Source of the DNA: Artemia franciscana | Taxonomy: Eukaryota > Arthropoda > Branchiopoda > Anostraca > Artemiidae | DNA length: 64,000 bases | Direction: 5' to 3' | NCBI RefSeq assembly: GCF_032884065.1 | Contig: NC_088865.1 | Span: 43,905,152-43,969,151 of the forward strand | Part shown: positions 22,985 to 32,700 of the stretch, piece by piece | How positions within the stretch are numbered: position 1 is the first letter of the stretch | How the letters are laid out: the number at the start of each line of letters is the position of its first letter | The notes under the pieces: model-generated | The model's input: the letters and a program-made list of their open reading frames with translations, nothing else | What the model was told of the DNA's origin: nothing | Databases searched by the model: none | Program-made: the position numbers and the translations under genes

Positions 22985-24502
22985 CTTTCTCTTAACTTTT
23001 AACTTTGACTCTTTCTCTTAACTCTACTTCTTAAAACAGTAAGAAACTCTAGCGTAGAGAGCGGGGCGTTGAGGAGGAAAAGCCCCATTCATATACGGAG
23101 TAATTTCTGTTCGTTTTAAGTTTTAATGTTGCTCCTTACTTTCATTTAAAGAAACTTGTTTTTTTATTTAATTTCTGGACGTTTTTGAATTACTGCATGT
23201 TTTGATCTTGGTTCTCCGCATATAAATAATTAAAACGAAATTTGCCTATCAATCAATTGTAATTAATCGGAAGATTATGCGAAAAAAGGAGCGAGGGAGG
23301 AGGCTCAGTTGCCCTCCCATTTTTTGATTACTTAAAAAGGCAATTAGAACTTTTTATTTTTTACAAACGTTTTCATTTGTAAAAAATATACGTAACTTAC
23401 GAATTAAGTTACGCAACGAACTTCTATATTCGTATGTTTTTATTCCATATATGAGGGGGTTCAACCCTCGTCGATACCTCGCTCTTTACACTTAAACTTA
23501 CATTTTGTCCCAATTCCTTAAGAATGACCTCTGAATCAAAAAGGCCGTAGAAAGAATAGTTGAAATTACTAAAAATACTTTAGCGTAAAGAGTGAGGTAT
23601 AACGAGGAGGTAAACCCCTCATATGCGCAATAATGTTTGTTCGTTTAAGTTTTGATGCTGCTCCTCACAATCAGTAGAAACAACTTTTCATATTTATTTT
23701 TTCATTGTTTTTTTTTCAAATAATGCTAGAAAATCCTGCGCCCCCTCCATTGAAATTCTCTTCCCTTATGAGAAGTTCTCCATGGAAATATCCTCCCACA
23801 TAACCCATCCCCCCAACTCTCCCCCTAAACCAAGAAAAAAATTCCCCTGAAAACGTCAGTACACTTCCCAGTAACCGTTACTATATGTAAACACAGGTCA
23901 AAGTTTTTAACTTGCAGCCCCTCCCACGGGACTCTGGGCGAGTAATTTGTCCTTAAAGACATAGTTATTGGGTTTTTCGACTATGATGAATAAAATGGCT
24001 ATCTCAGAATTTTGGTCCGGTATCTCTTGGGAAAAATTAGCGTGGGAGGGGGCCTAGGTGCCCTCCAATTTTTTTGGTCACTATAAATGGCACTAGAACT
24101 TTTAATTTCCGGTATAATGAGTCCTCTCGCAAAATCCTAGGACCACTCAGTCGATACGATCACCCCTGGGAAAAAAAAAAAAAAAAACAAATAAACACGC
24201 ATCCGTGATCTGTCTTCTGGCAAAAAATGCAACATTCCACATTTTTGTAGACAGGGGCTTGAAACTTCTACAATAATGTTCTCTGATACGCTGAATCTGA
24301 TGGTGTGATTTTCGTTAAGATTGTATGACTTTTAGGGGGTGTTTCTCCCTATTTTCTAAAATGAAGCAAATTTCTCAGGCTCGTAACTTTCAATTGGTAT
24401 AACTGATCTTGATGAAACTGATATATTTAACTTCAGCATTAAACTGCGATTCTTTTGATGTAACTATTGGTATCAAAATTCAATTTTTTAGAATTTTGGT
24501 CA
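22985..24502 (-). mobile_element. Family A repeat, copy 5
   Basis: Reverse orientation. It begins in the loop of the distal palindrome (TTTGACTCTTTCTCTTAAC), contains the proximal palindrome (arms near 23440-23490 and 23575-23660), and stops at CACTATTGAG without the terminal CAGTTCG hairpin. It is joined directly to segment L copy 2. Confidence 0.9.
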
Positions 24503-24903
24503 CTATTGAGTTCTTACTGCTTGCCGTGTATCATATAGGTAAATTTCTTACTTAAATTAAATTTAAGTAACATAAATTTCTGTTTATATATCGGATTGAA
24601 CAATTACTAATTGTGGCAAAATACAACAAAACTGGATTCTACCTTTCTTAACAAAGAATCCGTAAACACGGTAAACAGCTGACAAAACCAGCCGTCACAG
24701 GCTCCTGTAATGGAGTTAAATACAAAAATTGAGCTTTCCAATTGAAAGTTAAGAGCAACAGTTTAACATAAAAGCAGCAGAGAATATCCATAACAATTAA
24801 CATTAAATCATAACATTAAAACCAGCAGAGAAATGTGGGGGTACTACTACTACTACTGGTACTGCTACTAGTACCACTGCTATTGTTACTACCACTACAA
24901 ACA
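24503..24903 (+). repeat. Segment L, copy 2
   Basis: Repeats 22558-22920 with a ~30-bp AT insertion near 24545 and a variant insertion near 24765. Confidence 0.9.
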
Positions 24904-24914
24904 CTTTATAATAT

Positions 24915-26062
24915 TAAACAAAAAAAAACAAGTTTTTTTTTAAATCAAAGTAAGGAGCGACATTAAAACTTAAAACGAACAGAAATTACTCCGTATATGA
25001 AAGGGGCTTTTCGTCCTCAACGCCTCGCTCTTTACGCTAAAGTTTGACTCTTTCTCTTAACTCGACTTCTTAAAAAATTAAAAACTTTACCGTAAAGAGC
25101 GAGGCGTTGAGGACGAAAAGCCCCTTTCATATACGGAGTAATTTCTGTTCGTTTTAAGTATTACTGCTGCTCCTCACTTTCAGTAGAAAAAACTTTTCAT
25201 ATTTATTTTTTCATTGTTTTTTTTTAAATAATGCTAGAAAATCCGGTGCCCCCTCCATTGAAAGTCTCTTCCTCCATGAGAAGTTCCTCCATGGAAAGAT
25301 CCTCCCACGTAACCCCCCTCCTCAACTCTCCCCCCAAACCAAATAAAATCCCCCTGAAAACGTCTGTACACTTCCCAGTAACCATTACTATATGTAAACA
25401 CAGGTCAAAGTTTGTAACTTGCAGCCCCTCCCACGGGGACTGCGGGCGAGTAAGTCGTCCCCAAAGACATAGTTATTAGGTTTTTTGACTATGATGAATA
25501 AAATGGCTATCTCAGAATTTTGATCCGGTGACTTTGGGGGAAAAATGAGCGTGGGAGGGGGCCTAGGTGCCCTCCAATTTTTTGGTCACTTAAAAAGGGC
25601 ACTTGAACTTTTCATTTACGTTAGAATGAGCCCTCTTGCGAGATTTTAGGACCACTTGGTCGATACGATGACCCCTGGAAAAAAAAAATAAAATAAAAAT
25701 AAACACGCACCCGTGATCCGTCTTCTGGCAAAAAATACGAAATTCCACATTTTTGTAGATAGGAGCTTGAAAGTTTTGCTGTAGGGTTCTCTGACATGCT
25801 GAATGCGATGGTGTGATTTTCGTTAAGATTCTTTGACTTTTAGGGGGTGTTTCCCCCTATTTTCCAAAATAAGGCAAATTTTCTCAGGCTCGTAACTTTT
25901 GACGACAAAGATTAAATTTGATGAAACTTATATATTTAGAATCAGCATAAAAATTAAATTCTTTTGATGTATCTTTTAGCATCAAAACTCGGTTTTTTAG
26001 AGTTTCGTTTACTATTGAGCCGGGTCGCTCCTTACTACAGTTCGTTACCACGAACTGTTTGA
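24915..26062 (-). mobile_element. Family A repeat, copy 6 (middle deleted)
   Basis: Both ends are present: ATTAAACAAAAAAAAACAAG outside the distal palindrome and CACGAACTGTTTGA at 26062. The distal palindrome is complete (arms about 24950-25045 and 25088-25180). The proximal palindrome and ~450 bp of the middle are missing. It was inserted into segment L, whose flanks are recognisable on both sides. Confidence 0.9.
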
Positions 26063-27379
26063 AAATTTTATCAGTGCATTGCATAAATCATTTTGGGCAT
26101 GTAGCAAGTATCACCAGTTATCTTCTCTAGTGTTTGCCGTTCAAAACCATTCAGTTAAAAGGCAAAAAATACTCTTTATCGAAGCATGAACTCTTCGTGG
26201 CTAAAAAAAAATAAATAGCCTTTTTATCACGCTGCTAGAATCCATTTTTAAAACATAAAGAGAGAAGAGTAAAACCCTAGCCTATATTTGTTGGAAATTC
26301 TGGAAGTGCAAACTCTCTACAAGATAGGTCATGTTCGTTTTCTGCTTTCATCGTTCATTCTTGCTTTAAGTTTTTCTTCTAATTTCAATTCGTTTTCAAT
26401 ATCACATTTAGTCATCATAAAATATACAAATATCATATAACTTCGGTCATTAGTATCATCCATCAATTTTTAAATTGTATCCCATTGAAAACATATCTTC
26501 TTGGTTTCACATATTTTCAGCTCCAGGTAACTTCGAAATTTGATGTCTACTGCCTTTCCAGTGAGTGACATTACTGGGACGGGCAGGGGGCATATGCTCT
26601 TAGATTTTGGAAATATCATTTTGTGTTATTTTCAATGAAAAAATACCTTTGGCGGTATTATCATTGAGAAAATCAAAAAACACAAAATTGCATCCCCATT
26701 GATTATAAAAAGATAAAATCCCTTAATATTCGTTAATAGACAACACTGGCTTTTCTTTGCGTGTTTACGATTGGCCTACAAATCTGTGCTGCTGATTGTT
26801 CCATTGTACAGCAATGGTAAAAGGTCCAAAACAAGTAATTAGTATTTCAACTAGGCCTGTTCAACTTGTATATGAACAATATAGTATATTTCATATAGTA
26901 ATAGTATATTTAACTGGGGTTTGGCTCGAGTGACCCCCGTTTTTATATGAAAATCACTTTATCTTAGCTTTTATCTGATGATGACAATGTGCGTCTTGCT
27001 GAATTGTTGCGGCCTGTCCAAACAGTGGGAAAATTCTGATATTATTAGCAAGACTGCTGTACAAGCCACCTTAGCTTTCCGTATAATACTTAGGACTATC
27101 AAAAAGCTGCCACACGAATATTCGCAAGAAGATGGGAACTGACAAGACTCGGAATTCGAATCCAGGCTGATCGTGTAATATGTATCTACCTAGTATTTTT
27201 ACTGCTGAATTCAAACTCCACTTATATGTTAAAATTCCCCTCATTATAAATAAGTTCCACTCGTGATAAAAAAAAAACAAAAAAAAAGAAAAAAAACAAA
27301 AAAAAACATAATTTTGACTGCTTTCTTTTTATTGTGACCAATATAACTTCAAGCAATTAAATATATTTTAGACAAACTG
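26063..27379. other. No gene recognised
   Basis: The first ~60 bp is segment L flank. The remainder is AT-rich with no convincing coding frame. An A-rich stretch (27268-27310) could be a retroposon tail, but no body is evident upstream. Confidence 0.4.
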
Positions 27380-29150
27380 TCCCCGACAACTTTCCACTTT
27401 TTGGAGTTTCTGTTATTATGTCCTTTCAGGACTTTACAGTTTGCTACCACAAAACGATTGCAAAGCTTACAAAAAAAGCTTTTAGAGATGCCGGCAACCT
27501 AATAAATAGCAAACCACGGCCTACATGCAACCGAAAGTTGAAAATACGCTCTGAAAAAATGTTTGGCGGGAAAAGATTCCCATTTGTAGCTGGTTCAAGA
27601 ATGGTAATTATTCTTTCCGATAATCTTCATACTAGAATGTTATTTTGAAAACGAATTTACAGGTATAGTGAATGGCAACCTGAAAAACGCATCAGAAATA
27701 GCTTTGAGTCAAAACGGAAAGTGCACCATTGGAATTGCCAATGTTTGAAATCCTATAAAGGAAACCTGCTGCCCCCACCTTGAACAAAAACTAAAATCAC
27801 TTTTTTTGCATGGGTACCACTGATGTGCCCTCTTTTTTTTTTCTTCTTTTTTTTTTCTTCGCAGCTGGCACGACACTATAACAACATGGGGCCTTTTATG
27901 GGCTCTTTTAAATCTAATTTTTAGGTCTAATATCTTTTAATAGGTTATAATTGATAACACCGTCATAAAGTGCCATATGTGCCGGAATGGAAAGGCTAGG
28001 TGGGGGACTGGAACAATTTTTATAACTAATTACTTTTTTGAATTTGGCTGAATAACACCATCATAAAGTGCAATATGAAATCCAAGAATTGGACTCCGGG
28101 TGTCATTCTTGGAATGGAAAGACTAAGAGGGATAAAAAGGGTATTATTATAATCTCCATGGTTTAGAAACCCTTTTCCTGAGGTATAACATCTGGGTCTA
28201 GGCGTTTAACCCCTGGCTCCACGGAAAATACCCCCCGCGGAAAATAATCTCCGGAAAATACTCCCCGTGGAAAATATCTCCCTCAACCGCGGCTGGTTGG
28301 TCTTTTGACTCTTTTTTATATCCCTCCTGCTCGAACAAATAGCCCCCAAACAAAAGTAAAGAATATAGCCCTGGGGATTCTACGTCAATTTCTACCTCCA
28401 TCATCCTCTCAACTCAACCCTATAAAAATTCTGTATTTATCTGAAACCTCAATTGAGATGTTTTGGAATAAAAATTTTCCTTTTGAGGTATATCCCTCCC
28501 TTCTTAACTAGCCGAAATAATCTTAAGGTCTAAACAATTTTCACGGTCTTAGGTAAATTCCCTGTTTTTTTACAATTCCAAACATTTGCATATAAGGGCT
28601 TTTAACCTCTAAAATAGGTTTTGTGATTTTTTTGTTGTTGATATCGATGTAGAGAGATGCCCAAAAGGGTGAATTTTAATGTTAAAACATTCCAAATCTC
28701 TTTGAACCTTCAGATAAATACGAAAGTGGTTCTAAGGGAGAGATGAGGAGATGGAGGAGGTATAAATTGATATATAGTCCCTGGGATCGTATCCATGACT
28801 TTTGTGGAGAGGTTATTTTTTGTGGCGGGAGGGGGAGGAGAAGGTACAAAAAACTTTAAAAAACGTATCAAAAATATCAAATTGAGACTTAATCCCCCTT
28901 GATTCTTAGGAATATTCTTGGTCTACGGCTTTATTACGAAAGAAAAGAGTAACATCACAATGAACAGCACTTATTCTGTGTAGGAAGGGGACTGCCTAAC
29001 CACCTCCACCTCATAGTAGGAGAAGCTTTGGAACGGTGCTCATTACGTCAAAAATTGAGTGCCTTAGTCTTTTCTTATAAGTCGAAAGTGATTGGAGATC
29101 ACCCATCCGCGGGGGAGTATTTTTTAGGGGTAAACACAAGCTCCCATAAA
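27380..29150 (+). repeat. Family F repeat, copy 2
   Basis: Collinear with 11640-12665 up to about 28490, and then (28750-29150) with 16850-17200. The inner ends are inverted to each other: CTGTATTTATCTGAAACCTC at about 28429 and GAACCTTCAGATAAATACG at about 28703. Copy 1 therefore corresponds to this copy with ~4 kb of extra sequence between the arms. Confidence 0.75.
27418..27648 (+). CDS. Small ORF of family F, function unknown
   Basis: 76 codons, basic, starting MSFQDFTVCYHKTIAK and containing KMFGGKRFPFVAGSRM. The stretch is preceded by a good 3' splice-like sequence (TATGTCCTTTCAG, ending 27427) and contains a GTAATT donor-like site at about 27604, so it may be an internal exon of ~57 codons rather than a complete ORF. 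Two other family members (11680-11850 plus strand; 21935-22055 minus strand) carry the same sequence with stops or deletions. I do not recognise a domain. The reading could be element-encoded or a host exon spread by the repeat. Confidence 0.35.
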   Translation: MSFQDFTVCYHKTIAKLTKKAFRDAGNLINSKPRPTCNRKLKIRSEKMFGGKRFPFVAGSRMVIILSDNLHTRMLF

Positions 29151-29164
29151 ATCTCCGCTCTTCT

Positions 29165-29580
29165 ATATTTGCCCTCCCAGCCCCTTTAATATTTTTCATA
29201 AATCGTCAGCTGAATAACAGAGCTAGCATGCTACTGTAACATCATAGAGAGTTGTTTAAGTGGCCATTTGGAAAACTAGTGATTTTAAGTGATTTTTATA
29301 AATTCGTCTAGATAAAACCGTCATAAAGTGCTCTTTGACGGCAAAAATAGAACTAATTGACTTTTTGGTGCCATATTTGGAGTGCAGGTACTAGTTATTG
29401 TTCAATGGGTGCTGTCATAACAATCATGGTCGAAAACCTTAAGCCTGAGCTCTATAATACTTTCTCTTGTATAACCTCCCTCTCATCCCCTAATATACCT
29501 CATAAATCGTGGGCTGACTAGCAAAAGTAGCAGTCTAGTGCAGCATCGTAGAGAGATGTTTAATTGTTCATTTCATTTTG
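29165..29580 (+). repeat. Diverged ~320-bp tandem duplication
   Basis: CCTAATATACCTCATAAATCGT with GCTGA and CATCGTAGAGAGATGTTTAA near 29490-29565 mirrors TTTAATATTTTTCATAAATC and CATCATAGAGAGTTGTTTAA near 29185-29258. Confidence 0.6.
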
Positions 29581-29734
29581 AAGCTCTTGGTCGTATCTCC
29601 ATCTGCTCTTTGTGAATTCTTCTTGATTAGTTCATCTTAAAAATTCGACTACTCTTTATAAATTCTTCATCATGAAATACGGTTTATCACCAAAAATGGC
29701 ATTTTCCGGCAAATTTTCTGGAGTAGAAATGCTG

Positions 29735-30145
29735 GGAAGCATGAAATGGCATGGTACAAATCTAGGTACTTCCTTGTTAGCCATTTGGCTTACACACTTG
29801 CGAATTTGGATACCAAAGATCAGACAGTAACTGATTTATAAAGTCTGTAAACGCAGACAATTAGCTTAGGCTTAGTTGAAATCCCCGATAAAGGTATATT
29901 TTTATTAAATGTTTAATGTATAGAGATTGTATTTTAGTTGGGTTAGATTGGGTTAATATAATGAGTTCTGGGTGCCCGCCCCCCTTCCATAGCTGTTTGT
30001 TGTAGTTTCCACAATTTTGTTCCTAACTGATTATATTTTCGTCATATTTTGGCATATTTTATTAGGATTAGCATAATTTCACTTCTCGAGTGTGTACAGG
30101 CTACCAAGGAAGTACCCATATCTACATGGTTGAGAACCACTAACC
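29735..30145. mobile_element. Possible hAT-like MITE
   Basis: Imperfect inverted ends: CTAGGTACTTCCTTGTTAGCC (29760-29780) against GGCTACCAAGGAAGTACC (about 30099). The right edge is GGTTGAGAACCACTA, one base different from the terminus of the hAT at 16238. The left terminus is degraded and no clear target duplication is visible. Confidence 0.4.
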
Positions 30146-30248
30146 AGAGGCTTATAATCCCTCCTTTTTTGCGCTATCTATAGAACCCTAGTAAAGAGCA
30201 GATCATAGCCCATAATCCGGAATTCGGAAATTTAAAAATAATTTCTAG

Positions 30249-30494
30249 CGGAAAAAATTGTCGTATGAAGCTGAGTTACATAGGGTAACTGTCATTTCTA
30301 TCGATCTTAGCAGTAAAAGCTTATTACGAATTTATAGAGATATCAATAAAGAGCCTGAACCCCTTAAAAATGGTTTTACCTTGAGCTTTCACAATTATCT
30401 CCTCCGGTTCAATGCACCCATAGACTTCCTAAGGGTAAAATTTGAAGATAAGAAAGCTTTATATCTTCTTCCGAATTTACTTTCCGGCTTTTGA
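30249..30494 (+). CDS. Coding-like segment, unknown
   Basis: About 80 open codons with unbiased amino-acid use (VISIDLSSKSLLRIYRD, FNAPIDFLRVKFEDKK) ending TGA at 30492-30494. The apparent start is TTG, so it would have to be an exon or a fragment. I recognise no family. It stands just right of the MITE-like element. Chance or a decayed gene is quite possible. Confidence 0.22.
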   Translation, partial: RKKLSYEAELHRVTVISIDLSSKSLLRIYRDINKEPEPLKNGFTLSFHNYLLRFNAPIDFLRVKFEDKKALYLLPNLLSGF

Positions 30495-31170
30495 CTCAAG
30501 GCCTCGAGCCGTAGCTTCCAATTATTAAATCTTTACCTTTTTGGTAACTTCCGTTTTTGGTTTTTTATACTTTTTGTGAAGTGATTTTAGGTTTCCTAAA
30601 ATATTGAAGCCCAAGAAGCAATAATAATGAAAATACTCCTCTGAAAATCATGCAAATTTTTCGCATCAATGCTGCCGAAAAATTGCGATATTAGGCTACT
30701 TACTAAAACCTCTGTAAATTATATTAACCAGGAATTTAAAATTCAATAATGTCCTTTAGTCTTCTATTATACTATCTTTACAAAAGAGCTGTAATTCTAT
30801 GTTTATTTATTTATTTATTTTGTCTCGTCAACCGCTCCATGTTTTTTTTGGGAAAATTTGTAACCTGGAATATTCTCGCATAAAAAAAACAAACAATCCA
30901 GGCAGGTCGAAAGTTTGAGAAAATTCGTTAAGAGCCTTATTTTTGAAAAAAAAAACATTCATGTCAGTGATGTCATTTGTGTGTACATCATTGCAGTATT
31001 ACAATGACGTTGTCATAATTATTTGGAAAAATTGAACACTTTCATGCACGGAAAAGCTTACATTAAATTGCTGAAAAAATACATTAAATTGCATTAAAAT
31101 TACATTAAATTGATACATTAAATTGCATTAAAATTACATTAAATTGCCAAAAAACTGGTAATTACAAAAA
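30495..31170. other. No gene; short AT repeats
   Basis: (TTTA)n at about 30799-30820 and a 31058-31147 array of ACATTAAATTGCATTAAAATT-type units. Confidence 0.7.
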
Positions 31171-32550
31171 ATGTTTGTATATATTTTGACAAGGGATTAC
31201 AACAATTCTAAAACCTTAAAAAGGAAAACCAAAGGTTTGAATCTTAGTAGAAATCGTTGTTATTTCAATATCTTTGAGAATCAAAATGACGATTCTTTGG
31301 AACCACCTGAACTATCAAATGTGATAAGACCAAGAAAACACCCCGAAAAAATTAAATTCACAACGAGAGAAAATCAGCAACTTGGACTATCAAATTAGAC
31401 AAGACCCAAAAACGAAAAATTACTAGTGTTATAAATGATAATTCGTTAAAGAAAAAGAAGGTGTTGTCCCTCCGCTTGAAAAATTTACAAATCTACAAAC
31501 TGGACCTTCAGGTTAAACTACTCCTATAAGGGCAGCTAAAGTAAAGGGCATTGGTAAATTGTCGTAAATAATGAAAATCCAAAATGAAGAAGAAAGAAAA
31601 ATGGGGTTAGAAGATAAGCGACAGCTAAGTCAAGACGTGCCAAAATTGAAAATGATAGTTATGATAACTGGGTTTGGGATTTTGACATGGATAAGGTCAT
31701 CAATGCTTACCATACCTTTGTTAAAACAAAATTAGGTCTCTGGGATATGTATTTCATAATGACAAAAGACAAGCCGGGGCAAAAGTTGGTGTTCAACACT
31801 TTATGAAAGCTCCAAGCAATAAAATAGCTAAAGAAAAATGGGGTTAGAAAATAAGTGACAGCAAATTCAATACGTGCCAAAACTGGAAATGATAGTTATG
31901 ATAATTGGGTTTGGGATTTTGACATGGATAAGGTAATCAATGCTTACCATACCTTTGTTAAAAAAAAATTAAGTTTCTGCGATATTTATTTCATAATGAC
32001 AAAAACAGGTCAGGACAAAAGTTGACGTTCAACATTCTATTAAGGCTCCAAGCACTGAAATAGCTATAAATAACGACGTTAGAATTTATAAAGATGATAT
32101 CCAAGAACCTGATACTGCATCAGCCTCTGTTAAAAATCAAAGGTTCGACTTTATGTTTTTATTAATGGCAAAAGACAAGCCAAATGCAAAAGTTAAAGGT
32201 TCAATAGCAAAAAAAACGTAATTTTACAAAGGCGCCAATTCTGATTTAAGGTCATTTGAAATTCTTAAGTGTTTTATTGATGAAAATGAAACACAGATAA
32301 ATGTGGTTAGAAAACTATTGAAAGTGAGAATCGCAACAGCTAAAGAGAAAAGCATGGAACAAACGACAGTGAGAATCACATTGAATTGTAAATGATATTT
32401 TGAACAGTGATCTGTGGTTTGAAACTGGAAAAGATTTAATTGTTATCTATAACGCACTAAGAAATTAAATGAGACAATGTATGAATCTAAAGTGCTAAAG
32501 TAAAAGGCGTGGAAAAACTTTCTGAGGTAAAGAAGAACAAAAATAGACAA
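31171..32550 (+). pseudogene. Decayed relatives of the Helitron-associated ORF at position 2
   Basis: The first part reads as a charged ORF (31171-31398, KTLKRKTKGLNLSRNR, then PEKIKFTTRENQQL). Further on, NDSYDNWVWDFDMDKVINAY is readable twice and matches NDSDDDWVWDFDLDKVNNAY at 180-240. The nucleotides after each (GATATGTATTTCATAATGAC) match GATATGTACTTCATAGTGAC at about 272. Frames are broken by many stops. The segment ends where the 3 kb tandem duplication begins. Confidence 0.6.
31601..32075 (+). repeat. 237-bp tandem duplication of the acidic ORF block
   Basis: ATGGGGTTAGAAGATAAGCG at 31601 and ATGGGGTTAGAAAATAAGTG at 31838 start two collinear units of 237 bp (79 codons). A third partial echo (AAAAATCAAAGGTTCGACTT) is near 32132. 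Confidence 0.85.
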
Positions 32551-32700
32551 TGAAATCTAAGGTTGGAAAACAAGGAACAGCGATGACTGGCCAGTAAAAC
32601 GATCTAAATAGGTCAGGAATTTCAGAAAGAATTCGCATTTTTCACAGAATAGCTGTATCGAACCTCTGGTGACGCTATGACGTTTAAGAAAAGGTTCAAA

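Noticed and set aside
25231..25479. A ~85-codon ORF (HFPVTITICKHRSKF) recurring in copies 4, 6, 9 and 10 of family A
   Set aside because: It recurs because the repeat recurs. Starts, stops and frames differ between copies, opposite-strand ORFs overlap it, and no domain is recognisable.
27268..27310. A-rich tract as the tail of a processed retrocopy
   Set aside because: No upstream spliced coding sequence or target duplication could be identified.
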